Assembly (NCBI RefSeq): GCF_963576675.1
Contig: NC_088911.1
Coordinates: 74,057,256-74,121,255, forward strand
Direction of reading: 5' to 3'
Length of the DNA stretch: 64,000 nucleotides
DNA from: Euphorbia lathyris
Lineage: Eukaryota; Streptophyta; Magnoliopsida; Malpighiales; Euphorbiaceae
Part shown: piece after piece, positions 22,386-33,364 of the stretch
Layout: every line of letters begins with the position of its first letter
How positions within the stretch are numbered: position 1 is the stretch's first letter
Program-made: the position numbers and the translations under genes
Notes under the pieces: model-generated
Told to the model about the DNA's origin: nothing
What the model saw: only the letters and a program-made list of their open reading frames with translations
Databases searched by the model: none

Positions 22386-23752
22386 GTTAAGCCCAAAATA
22401 TACCTAAAATATCATTAATATTTACATTAGTTTTGCTATGAAATCGTGCTGTTTATTTCTATTTAGAGTACTTTTACGTCCGAATATGTTTCTTTCATGC
22501 AAGGTACCTAAATATTTGGTAAAATCCAAATAGGAACGAAAACATGTCAAAACGAAGGAAAACCCCTAAGTTACGAGCCAAAAGACGAGGAAAATCAGCG
22601 CACCGAAACGAGGATGACGGAACAAGGCCGGAACGGGAAATAAATCTCGTGTCGCGACCGAGATTCCCTAATCTCAGTCGCGACACGCAGGTTCCAGCCA
22701 CTCTCCTTTGCGTTTTGAAGACCAAAAATCTGCACCCTAATCTCGGTAACACCAGAGATTTTTCCAGCACTGTTTTCACATGTTTAAATTCCAAAAATCA
22801 CATCTGTTTGGGTGGATAGAAACGTCTCTTCGCAGGGCCGAATTTATGCAGAAATTCTGAGTCAGAAACGATTCAGAGTTAGAGTTCATTTTTGTAAAAG
22901 CAATTTGATGTACACACATTGTTCTTAAATTAATTGTAAATACAGTAGCAATTAGATTTAGATTAAGATCTGTTCGAAGACTAGTTTACATTTTGGTAGT
23001 AGAAACAACATCTCTATTCCGAAGATTCGGCGAGAAGATCAACTAGCGGATTCGACCCCGGAGCCTGACAAACTCTAACGAGGTTTGAGGAAAGGATTGA
23101 CGACCTGGAACTCACTAATTCCTCTTGAATGCTTCCATGCTTTTTGTTCTCTGTAAACTTGTATCAATTCACAATTCATCTAATAAAAGTTCATGCAATT
23201 AAATATATTCTTATGTAGTTACTTTGGTAAATGATCCGAAGTAAAGTTATGGTGTTTTCATTAAAACGTAATTAAATTCATATCTTTACAAGGAAACTTA
23301 GTTGGACACTTGGGCAAGTTCATTGATATGATCGTTGGGTCGGCTTATCGAAAATAAGTATAAACTTGGTCAAGGTAGAAATCTACTCAACGCCAGTGGG
23401 GTTCTCTATGGTTCAAAGCCTTTTAATTGAAGGAATTTACTCTTATTACATACTTATAATTTTTACAAAGTTTAAAGTTGGTATCTTTGCTTAATGCAAA
23501 CGAGTACAACTATTCTCTTACTTTAAACGCTAAATGTTTCTGTTTTGTAATTTAATCTCAAGACAGAATTGATTTCTAACATTCTACATATATTCTAATC
23601 TGATTCTTATTAATTCAATCTCAAACCAAATTCAATTAATGATTTTCTATTAAATAAACCTAAACACCTATTTAAACTATATCAAAATAAGTTTTTGTGA
23701 AGAAACGTTCCCTGTGGGATCGATATCTTTTTATTACTACAAGCAAAACAGT
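22386..23752 (+). repeat. Athila-type solo LTR, main part (split by the Tat element)
   Basis: It starts TGTTAAGCCC at 22386 after GAGAA (22381-22385) and continues to 23752, where the Tat element interrupts it. The last 23 nt are found at 54512-54534, ending CTCAACA, followed by GAGAA (54535-54539). The late segment TTCCCTGTGGGATCGATATC..TTATTACTACAAGC is characteristic of Athila LTR ends. No internal Athila domain accompanies it within the TSD, so this is a solo LTR left by LTR-LTR recombination. A 38-nt palindrome lies at 22649-22686. Confidence 0.88.
22649..22686. repeat. 38-nt palindrome A (17-bp stem, 4-nt loop) in the Athila LTR
   Basis: GTGTCGCGACCGAGATT, loop CCCT, then the inverted arm ending CGCGACAC, with one C-A mismatch. 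Near-identical palindromes occur at 60449-60486 and 62295-62332 ahead of the two 3' ORFs of the Athila element, each with a different loop. Confidence 0.9.
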
Positions 23753-24201
23753 TGTAGACACCGGGATCGGAGTACCAATGAAGAAAAATTATAAAAAGGG
23801 ATCCAAATCAGTCGATTGAAATAAATGATGGGTCAAAAAAATAATAATGAAAAAAACGTTGTTCGAAGGAACCGTGGAGACCGGTTTGATCGAATTCGGA
23901 AATCGAATCGAGATGACGGGCGAATCGGTTCCGCGAGTGAAATCTTAAATCATCTCGCCGAGTTCGGGTATTTCACACCCTTTTCTTACTAATTTTATTA
24001 TTAATAAAATCTCGGGATGATAGAGGGTTTTATTTTGGTATTCGAGCAATCCAAAGAATATATATATATATATATATGGTTTTGTAAAAGGATCAATTTT
24101 ATAAAAGCTAATAAAATCGGTTTTGACGAAAATCAATCGTTATTGATTTTGGTTGTTTTTAGATGTATTTTATTTAGTTAAACTTATTTATTTTTTTAGT
24201 A

Positions 24202-24209
24202 TATATAAA
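24202..24209 (+). promoter_or_regulatory. TATA box of the Tat 5' LTR
   Basis: TATATAAA, preceded by an A/T-rich stretch and followed by an abrupt switch to GC-rich sequence at 24211. The same box is present in the 3' LTR at about 51885-51892. Transcription would be expected to start about 30 nt downstream, inside the hairpin cluster. Confidence 0.7.
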
Positions 24210-24212
24210 CGC

Positions 24213-24349
24213 GGCCCCGTCGGGGCCGGTATTTACGTCACGGGCCGTTGGACGGCCCGTGACGAGGGCTGGGCCGCCCAGGCCCAGCCCTCCCTGCACT
24301 TGGCATTCGGCCAAGTGCAGCAAATGCACTTGGCCGAATGCCAAGTGCA
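24213..24349 (+). repeat. Cluster of four consecutive hairpins at the presumed transcript start
   Basis: Hairpin 1: 24213-24227, GGCCCC/GGGGCC. Hairpin 2: 24236-24264, perfect 13-bp stem CGTCACGGGCCGT. Hairpin 3: 24265-24291, perfect 11-bp stem AGGGCTGGGCC. Hairpin 4: 24295-24349, perfect 25-bp stem with a 5-nt loop, whose arms are themselves palindromic (CACTTGGC/GCCAAGTG). Gaps between hairpins are 8, 0 and 3 nt. The 3' LTR keeps the cluster at 51896-52032 with a few substitutions, one turning a C-G into a T-G pair. Confidence 0.9.
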
Positions 24350-26104
24350 TTTGTTAGCTTTTATTTTAAAAAAAATAAATAAAAAAATAAAAAAATGAAA
24401 TAACAAATAATAATGATAATGATAATAATAATAATCATAACAATAAAGCCATCTAGCTTACCTTTGGCTCCAAGTTGGCTTGGAGCCAAAAATAAATTAT
24501 GTTTGGGGCTCCATATGCCTATAAAAAGGATGGAGTCCAAGGCATTGGAGGAGGAAGAAAAAACCCGAACCCCTGAAGAAATTCGACGAGATCCGAATTC
24601 GCCCAAAAACTCAAAAAACCGACTCAAAACACTATCAATCGACTTGATTTGGCATCTCCATTACCGATTGAGAGGTAATAATCCCAGGAGCTAGACCCGT
24701 TTACTCTTTCATTTCATTCTTTATTACGTTTTTATTGTTTAGATCTACTCCTTTACTCTTTTATTTGCACTTTTATTGCTTAAACTTGTCAAATTAATTT
24801 TCTTCTTTCATTCTACAAACACTTGAGTTTGGATCTAAAATAAAAACCTCGTTTTATGTCCCAATACGAACCGTGACCCCATTTAGGGGTAGTTCGGGAC
24901 TAAAACGTTGTAGATCTAGATTTAGAAAATGTTTTAATTAACGTTTTAAAATAAAACATCGTTTTGGGAGTTTCCGTTATAGACTATGACCCGATTCGGG
25001 TAGTTCGGAGGCCAAAAATGATAGAATAGATTAGATCTAAAGCTTTTGAATAAATCTGGAAACTGTTAAGAGCTGTTTCTGTAATTTCACTTTTTCTGTC
25101 GGTAAAGGCGGTTTACCGACGGATTTTCCGTCGGTAAAGCTGCTGGAATTCAGAAAAATGCATTTTTAACCCTTTTTTCTTAACTTTTTGATATTTGGTC
25201 CCTAATATATGTATATATAATTATGTAATTATTTTATTAAAATCATTTTGGGGTATATAACTAATAATTATCTATTATATATTTACTCATTTTGTGTTTG
25301 GGTATTATTTATATTAATCTAACTTTGTAAAAATATATATATGTATATATAGGTTTTCTTTAAGTCCATTTAAGCTATATCTAATTATTATTTTTGTGGA
25401 TCATTTGCTTGGCCCATTTGGGATGATTTATAAATGCTTTTGGGTTATTAGATATTATTTTGGGTATTGATATTGGGATGTACTTTTAGGTGGGTTAATT
25501 TCCATATAGCTATTGTGTAAAAACTAATTTGGGGTTAAATGTTATTTTCTCATTCATGAACTTTATTCATTATTTTTACATGTTTTGAATTAGGATAAAA
25601 AGTATACTATACTTAGTGTTATTTTCCTTTTTATTAGCATATATCAATAACTATAGTACATATTATGTTTTTACCTTATTTTTAATCTATAGGTGTAATC
25701 ACCATCTTTTACTAAAAATGTATATATATATGTATATATTCCTTTTTTATTCTTTAGACATTTATATGTATATTTTAAATGAGTTTTGTTTGGTAATTGT
25801 GATTTAATTTGTTGTGATTATGATAAGTAAAGGTTCAATTGAGTGAAAAAAAGGGAAATAAAACACAAAAGAGAGACTTCAATTTGATTATTTAAACTAA
25901 AGAGTTTTTTAGAGATTCTTAATGTAAATAAAAAGGTTTTTCGTCGTTTTAAATCGCCTTCTAAAAATATCACGTTTTAAAACCTTAATTCGTTCCAATG
26001 ACGGATTAAGCGAACCTTGTAATTAAAATCGTTTTCATTGTAAATAATGAAGTTTTGAATTGTTTTCCTAACTAAACAGTTTTATACAAAATGAATGAAC
26101 TTGT

Positions 26105-26762
26105 ATGCTTAATCACGTTTTTGGTTAAAACTTCTTGTTCAAACGTGCAATTTGGAGGTCTATTTACATATTTATACTCATTACAAATCTAGAACTATTT
26201 GAATATAAACTTTCCCAAAATACCCTTCATATGTATATAACACTTAGCCATTTCTTCTTCATCTTCCTTGTTTCTTTCTTCTCTCTTCTTCCAATCCCTT
26301 ATAATTCTTCAATTTCATACATCAATCCAAGCTCCAAACTCTTCATGCAAGTGTTTTTTATTGATTTTACATCCCGAAATTACTTCGTATAGGATAGTTT
26401 TGTGCATTTGAAGTAAAATTTTATCATATCGTATGTATCAGTGTTTACCCATTCCCTTTGTAGTTTATGATTTTGCTTCGCAGAATCGTAACCTGCAAAG
26501 CTATAATATCAAGAAATTGTGACTCCGCATTTGTATAATTACTTCGTGGTTGTGCGAACTACGACTCCGTGAGGAATTTCTATTCTATTGATAAGTCAAA
26601 ATTGATGAAATATGAGTGTTATCAAACATGCCACTGCACTATTTTATACTTTGTCGAGCATTATGTATTCATTGTTATTGTGTTTATTGGTATAAGTCAC
26701 TCTAGGACTATATCGATGGTCATGCTTAATCACGTTTTTGGTTAAAACTTCTTGTTCAAACG
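26105..26762. repeat. Templated-looking insertion flanked by a 41-nt direct duplication
   Basis: 26146-26721 is the reverse complement of 21602-22180 at about 99% identity by eye. It is bounded by direct copies of a 41-nt segment, ATGCTTAATCACG.. at 26105-26145 and 26722-26762. The 3' LTR has only one copy of the 41-mer and no insert. The inserted piece is an internal fragment of the long-TIR element at 21457-22200 and lacks its ends, so ordinary transposition does not explain it. Confidence 0.88.
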
Positions 26763-27440
26763 TTTTCAAACGCTCGAGTCGTTCCAACGGCGATTCGAGT
26801 CGATGTCATGTAAATTAACGGCGTTTTGAAACGTACCTAAATCGTTCCAACGGCGATTAAGGTATGAACCATGTAAATAAACTCGTTTTTCGGGCAGTGA
26901 GATTAGCTTAGAGTTAGTGTATAGTCTAAAGCATAAAATCACACTGTGAATAAATCAATTCTTTCTTCTCCCCCTCTCTCTCCTGTATACTTTAAATTTA
27001 TGCAAAATGGGTGATTCTTTACTAAAATGGCTTTCAATAACATGCTCAAAACGGTTTTCAAAGCGAGAAAGAAAAGGTTTCAAATGAATTTTAAACTTAA
27101 AGAAATATGTGATTAGTCCGTTATCGCCTAACACGCTGAGTAGGAGGCCGGTGGTTCATAACCGGGCGATGTCGGGGTGCCTAGTAGCCTTTCTCCGGAA
27201 AAAAGCTAGCCTTCTCGGCTCGTACCTAAGTTTCTCGAACCCTCACCGGTCTCCCACAAGGGATCGGTGTTCATTTTCCCATTCGTGGGTGGCGACTCTT
27301 CCATACTCCGAGCTCCGGTCCTGTCGAGCAGCTTGATTCCATGATTGGTTGCTTTCGGCGCCAATCACCGCTTACGTCGCCATGAGGTGTCCACCCCCCG
27401 GTCCGCCCGGGCGAGGCCGTTCGGCACCTTGTCTAACAAG

Positions 27441-27458
27441 TGGCGACTCTGCTGGGGA
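27441..27458 (+). promoter_or_regulatory. Primer-binding site of the Tat element
   Basis: TGGCGACTCTGCTGGGGA begins two bases after the 5' LTR end. This is the form of PBS found in Tat/Ogre-like elements (tRNA-Arg type by recall of the family). Its position is right for minus-strand priming. Confidence 0.8.
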
Positions 27459-29533
27459 AGCGAGAAATTTGATTCCGGAAGGCGTGTATTAAGCCCTTAA
27501 TGGGGACGGATCGTATTATTTCTTTTCGTATGCATTCATAAGCATTATTGCAAACCTTTTGGGTAATTTCCGCGAAACCTCTAACGAGAGTCCATTCGTC
27601 GCTCGAAAGAGGCTAGCGTAAGTTCCCCCTTACAGTAAGGCGCCAAAGGGTCCCCATCCATTCGTTAGGGGCGAATTTGTGCGGTCCTGTGAGGTCCCGC
27701 GATCAGCCGTGTCAGCATATAGTAGCCTTAGAAGTTGCCATAGGATTACCCATTACCATTTTTGATGTGATAAATGAATCAGTTCGTGTTTTCAAATTGC
27801 CATGATACGTGTCTAATCCTAAAATATGTAGAGAAAATGAAACGATACGTTAGTATATACTCTTAAACCGATATACAAACTACCCCAAAACATCGAAACG
27901 ATTCAAACTAAAGACGACTTACTCATCTCGTATGAATGAACTTGTGCGACCCACCTAGTCCCTTTCCGTGTCCCGAAGAAGGCACATGTTCAGGAAATGT
28001 GTTATGATGTAAGCACGTATTAGTATGAATCGGTTTGGTATTGAGGATAGTTATATCTCGATTCAAAAAACTATATTAACGGTAGTCGTTATTCACATTC
28101 TTTAAAATAGGTTGGGATAAAACGAGATTATGACAAAACGAAAACAAAGAACATTTCTGTTTCGAATGACCCCGTTGTAACGTAAGGAGTTTCGCAAACG
28201 TGGCCCGTCCTTTCCGAATAAAAGACGAGCTCTTACGTTATGCCTTATGTCGTTCTTAAGAGAAATGGACGTGTCCGCAAAAGTGACTAAGAAAATAAAA
28301 GAAAAGCAAAAATAAAAACGACCAAAATCATTCCGTATCTACGATATATGTCAATCCCGAGAGTAGTTAAAGAAAATGAACCAATGTCGTTGAATACGTG
28401 CCTCGAACGAGTGTATACGCCGTTTAAAATCACAAAGCCGAATTAAGCTAAACCGAATAATTGCGCCATATGGACGAGACTGTGGGTTTGACTAATGACT
28501 CGATCATTTCGACCGTTACCAAAACTACAAGAAGTATGGCCCGGTCTGCGTGTTTGCTTAACTCGTGCCTAAATGAAAAAGAATGGTGATATCCCTGCTT
28601 CGAATAAGCATGCGATTCAACGAAACGTTGATTTTCTATAACCACGCTAGGGTGGTATATCCCGTAGATTGGAAGAAATAAAGAGTTGTTAATAGCCCAA
28701 AAGATTACCGTGCGCTCAAATAAGACTCGCCGTCTTTTCATATAGCCAAAATGAGCAAACAGATTCTTGACGCTAAAAACAAACACGTTATGCGATGAGT
28801 CTGTTCCCTAAAAAAATAAAAAGTGATTTCATCACTAAATAAACACGTGGTTACGTCTCTCGATAGATCCAAAATATCCCGTCGTAATTCAAAAATCGAG
28901 ACATGAACCCACGCGAACAAAAGGGAACGAGTCATTATCAATAACGAACGATTGAACCAGAGGAATAACTCGTACCACGTCTAAAATCTGAGATACGTTC
29001 AAAGGGTGTCAAAACCAGAACTGATGCATCTCGTGAAATAACAAAAGACGAGTTATTCAAAAGGGCAATCCATTTGGTCGATATCTTAGTCACTGAACGC
29101 TGATACGTTAAAACGAACTGTATTGTCTGATGGATGATTTACTTTTCCGCAATAATCGACGGCATCACGCGTCCCCTGGACCGCAATGTGAGCCCCAAAC
29201 CAAAATCCTAGGAAAGAGACTTGGACCATCGAGTGTGTAGAGGAATAAGGGTGGAAGAGAGATGCTGTGATACGTGTAATTAGACTGACGTTTGTTCTTC
29301 TTATCTTATATATCCGTAAATAAATAAACGCACACACCACGAATCATGCATATAAAACCATGCATACATACTAATGGATGACCGTTCGCGCAGACTTCAT
29401 CATTAAGCGATTGTGGTTTCGCGAGAGTAGCCGGCTAGTCAGGCAGTTTGATTAGCTACGAATTGACAATTCCGAATCGGCAGTTGTGGCTTCTGAATCA
29501 TCTTCGTCCGAGTATACTCAGTCTTCTGTCAGT
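27459..29533 (+). other. Long untranslated leader of the Tat element
   Basis: About 2 kb between PBS and gag, rich in stops in all frames. Ogre elements often carry an extra ORF1 here; none is visible, so it is absent or erased. Minus-strand frames (28448-28786, 29086-29340) have no motifs and are taken as chance. Confidence 0.6.
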
Positions 29534-30232
29534 ATGTCTACGACCGACGAAAAGGTGGCCGAATTGGAAAACTCTGTGAACAACATTAACGATCAGTTGG
29601 CCGCAATTTTGGCCCAGCTAGCTGAGCTGGCATTGAAGGATAACAAGAGTGGTAATAAGCGTGCTGAGAATGAGGTAAACACTAGCCCCCGCTTTGGGAA
29701 CGAGGATGACTATCAGGATTATATCCAGAAACAGCTTGAGAAAGAGAAGGCTAAGGAAGAGGAGTGGAAGCAGCACATCACTCAGGAAGTGTATGATCTG
29801 CATGGGGGAAGTTCCGGGAGTCAAGACTTTTATAATTTGAAGAATTGTTTGTCGGCAACTGCTTTGCCTTTGAAGTTTCGGCTCCCTGACATGAAGAAGT
29901 TCGATGGAACTGGGGATCCCACGGCTCACATGAATCAGTATGTTGCAGTGATGAAGCACATAATCCTGACTGAGGAACAAGTCCTGGGACTGTTTAATAC
30001 CTATCTGGAGGGAGCTGCCCTTGTATGGTTTCATGCGTTGCCGATGGTGACGAAGAGAGATTGGAAGGAGTTGGCAAAATCATTCATCGCTCAGTATAGT
30101 TTCAACACTATGCTTGAGGTTACTCTAAAGGAACTGGAAAGCACTAAGCAACAAACTGGTGAGTCTTTTTCCGATTTTGTGAGGAGGTGGAGAGCCAAGG
30201 AGGCGGTTATGAAGCAAAAGCCACTCGAGTAG
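29534..30232 (+). pseudogene. gag: Tat-element gag, first module (Retrotrans_gag core plus part of its C-terminal subdomain)
   Basis: Start chosen at ATG 29534; the frame is open from 29456 but has no earlier ATG. An N-terminal coiled-coil-like segment (VAELENSVNNINDQLAAI) is followed by a gag core: KFDGTGDPTAHM, a GAALVWFHALP motif, DWKEL, FIAQY, then FSDFVRRWR. A TAG at 30230-30232 interrupts the domain; its remainder (IKNELRYMPFTDF) continues in the next frame segment. Gag assembles the virus-like particle in the cytoplasm. The stop sits inside a conserved domain, so it is a mutation rather than a natural end. Confidence 0.87.
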
Positions 30233-33200
30233 GATCAGATCCGAATGGTAATTGGCAACACGTTGCCGTATATTAAGAATGAGCTGCGGTATATGCCTTT
30301 TACCGATTTCAGTCAGATGTATAGCTGCGCCTTGACAGTCGAGGGGGACGGAGAGCCGAAGAAAGCTTATACCAAGTGGACAAAGTCTGGATATGGTGCC
30401 GGAGGGCCAAGCGCGAGTACAGAATCGGCCGTAGTGAAAGTGCTTGATCTTAATGATATCGAGAAAAGGCAGTTCGCCAAGTTTGATCAGACCTACGAAA
30501 AAGTTTTCGAACGATTGCAGAAAAAGGGATTATTGAAAGCTCTCACTCATTATAACAAGGCGCCGCCTGCTCCGCAGATACAAGCTAGGGGATACTGCGA
30601 GTTCCACAGTAATTACGGGCATACTATTGAAAACTGTGAGAGGTTGAAGCACGAGATCCAAGATTTGATCGAGGAGAAGAAGATAGCTGATCCTTCGTCA
30701 GCGAACCCTTCCACTAGGCGTAATCCACTGCCTAATCATAGGGTGAGCATGATCGGATTTGGGCTGAAAGAAAGCGTGGTTATGGAATCCTTCGAGGAAA
30801 ATGAGGAGGAGTTGTTGGACTCCGATGAGAAGAGCAATGTGGGAAATGGGTTATATGTGTCCTTCCTTGGCAATGAGCAGGAGGGTGAACCGATGGATGA
30901 AGGGTTAGACGGTGGAGCACCATATGATGAAGATAGTGCTGAAGAGACCGGGCAAGGGTCGTCTCGAACTATTGTGCCAGAATTGAGCCTATTTAGTGGA
31001 GGAGAGAATCCCGATGTGCACTTGCGCGAGTATATGCATGATATGTTTGTTGAATCCTTCGGGGTGGACGAGATTGCTCAGTGGTTCCACCATTCACTGA
31101 TAGGCGAGCCTTTGGGGTGGTTCCACTCATTACTCGACTCTTGCAAGCATGATTGGGAACAATTGTCCGATCTATTCCTTGAAAAGTACAAGAACACTAA
31201 GAACAGGATGTCACAGCACTTCGCGTTGCAGATTGGGCCTATCAAACGCCCGTTGCCGATGGTCAGTAAGTATAATGGCAACAAGGATCCAATGGAACAC
31301 CTTCACTTCTACTTATCGGCCATGGGGCCTTTGGGTTTTAAGGAAGAAGAGATCACCAGTCTGTTTTGCAATTCACTGATGGGGGAGCCGCTGATGTGGT
31401 ATATGTGTCTCCCGATGAGTATTAAGTGTGATTGGGCCGCGATGACCAAGAGGTTCATTAAGGAATATACAGTATGGATGCTTACGGAGCAAACCTCAGA
31501 CTCACCCTCTTATGAAACACCCGAAGCGGTGTTGGCAATGCCCCGGTATGGTGGATACCGGGATCCTGTTGAGCACGCAAGGTTGTTCCGCAACCATATG
31601 TATGACGCTGGGTTCCCTCAATGTGAATTACATGAACATTTCCCGGAAACTCTCATGGGAGAAGCCTTGTTGTGGCACCAAGGCCTATCAGAGGAAGAAA
31701 TGGGTCATTGGATACCTCTTAGGGATGCTTTTGTGTCGAGATATGAGATGTACGTTCCATGGACGGGATCCCTGGAAGATCTAGATAGGATCAGGCAATT
31801 CCCCGAGGAACCATTAGTGGATTATGTTAGGAGGTGGAGGAACCGCTACGAGTTATGTCATGAAACGATGAGCGATAAGGTGCAGCTCATGTGCATACAG
31901 AGAGGCGCTATTCCGTTAGCGGCAAGAAGAATGAACAGGGTGTTTCTCCAAAACTATGATGAATTGATAGGCTGGGCTATGTATGGATCGGCAGATCCCT
32001 TATATTTAAATCCAAATGTCCCTCACGTGATGGACCTAATGGTTGTGGACATTTGGGAAAGTTCCTCGGACGAGGAGGACGCTGATCGGAGAATTCCTAT
32101 CAATATTTGGGATGAATCTGATGATGAGCTGGAAATTGCCGTTATGACAAGATCAGGTCGAGTGGCTGAAGGGAAGGCGCCTATGGTTGAGACAGAAATA
32201 GGGGAAGGATCGGCTCCCAAGCCAGATGACCAAGTCCTCGAGCAGTTGAAGAAAACACAAGCTAAGTCTACGGTGTGGGAAGTCCTATGCCATTCTAAGT
32301 ACCACCGTGAGAATCTGATGAAGGAGCTGCAAAATTTGGTCATTTCTACCGACACTGAGCCGGCAGCGTTAGTAGGGGCAATTATGGCCCGGAAGAAGAC
32401 TGAAATCACTTTTACCGACGAAGATCTCCCGGAGGAGGGTAAGGCTCACAACAAGCCCTTATACATCCGAGCTAAAATTAACGGGAAGAAGACTAGCTGT
32501 GTGATGGTTGATGATGGATCAGCCATTAATGTTTGCCCGCTGAAACTATTGTCCAAATTGGGAGTAGAAAGAGGAGATCTGACGGCCTCGGAAACTGTGA
32601 TCAGGGCTTATGATGATAGCCGTAGGCACATCGAAGGAGTTTTTAAGGCCAAGCTGAAAGTAGGGCCGCATGAGGAAGAAGCTAAATTCACTGTGCTGGA
32701 TATACCGGTGACGTTTTCCTTGTTGTTGGGACGTCCATGGTTCCACAAGTTGGGAGGTGTGCCCTCCACGCTCCACCAAATGATCAAATTCCCCTTCGGG
32801 GAGGAGATAGTGACGATCAGAGCTGAGAAATTGAGTTCAGTGGCGGCATTGGGAATTGAGCCTCAACTTTTCTCCGGATTCCAAGTTTCTGGGATCTACG
32901 AGTCTAGCATGACCACCGATGTGGTGAAGATGATGAAAGGAGGTTTCATCCCTGGTATGGGCTTGGGAGCACACCATCAAGGGTTGCCAGAGTTTCCGGA
33001 CTTCAAGAGTCAGAAAACCCGGAGGGGTTTGGGATATGAGCTGGGAGGTCCGTCCAACACAGGTGGTGAAGGAAAGGTGGGCCTAAAGAAGTATTTTGTG
33101 AATGAGGGGGACGGAAAGGTTTATTCAGGGACTCCCGAGTCATGGACTAGCACCGAAGGAAAGATCCTTCCAGGTTTTGAGATCTTCAATGATGTTACCA

Positions 33201-33364
33201 GCTGGGGCAAAGGAGAGGCGAGCTGCTTCGTCGAGGAGATCATGATGTTAGATCTCAATGCCGAGGAGCAGGTCATCACTATTGAAGCCACTGTGGGAGC
33301 GGTGGATGAGACCAGTACCTCCAAGACTTATGAGAAACCCGAGAACCCTGTTGATGACAACTAG
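30233..33364 (+). pseudogene. gag-pro: Tat-element gag C-terminus, three extra gag-like modules, protease and G-patch
   Basis: First ATG at 30245, but the frame continues from the previous segment. In order: end of gag module 1; a CX2HX4HX4C knuckle (CEFHSNYGHTIENC, about 30596-30637); an acidic linker; gag-like module 2 (about 30975-31205), module 3 (31248-31475) and module 4 (31527-31990); an acidic stretch; an aspartic protease with VDDGSAINVCP (about 32505-32540) and LLLGRPWF; and a G-patch (GGFIPGMGLG..QGLPEF...RRGLGY, 32938-33050). TAG at 33362-33364 ends the frame. The protease would cut the polyprotein; G-patch domains bind RNA or helicases. Three gag-core modules in addition to the normal one are unusual. 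Only weakly aligned residues join them, but the motif order is the same in all four. Confidence 0.85.

Larger units (their letters stand above)
23753..27438 (+). repeat. 5' LTR of the Tat element (with a 617-nt secondary insertion)
   Basis: Compared with the 3' LTR it contains an extra block made of 26146-26721 plus a duplicated 41-nt target. By eye the two LTRs otherwise differ at roughly one site per hundred bases, plus microsatellite and short indel differences. Within it are a TATA box (24202-24209), a four-hairpin cluster (24213-24349), a GTCGGTAAA switch-like repeat (25098-25138) and a GC-rich end (27100-27438). Short open frames here (for example 27109-27336) recur in both LTRs but have no coding character. 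Confidence 0.93.

Noticed and set aside
27109..27336. A 75-codon ORF repeated in the second LTR (54177-54404)
   Set aside because: It lies inside both LTRs, which explains its conservation. No motif, and no sign of selection can be claimed.
28448..29340. Minus-strand ORFs in the Tat leader as an ORF1
   Set aside because: They are on the wrong strand for Ogre ORF1, short, overlapping and without recognisable motifs.
30230..30241. TAG read-through between gag and the rest of the polyprotein
   Set aside because: The bases after the stop (GAT CAG) do not resemble known plant read-through contexts and the stop falls within the gag domain, so a simple mutation is more likely.
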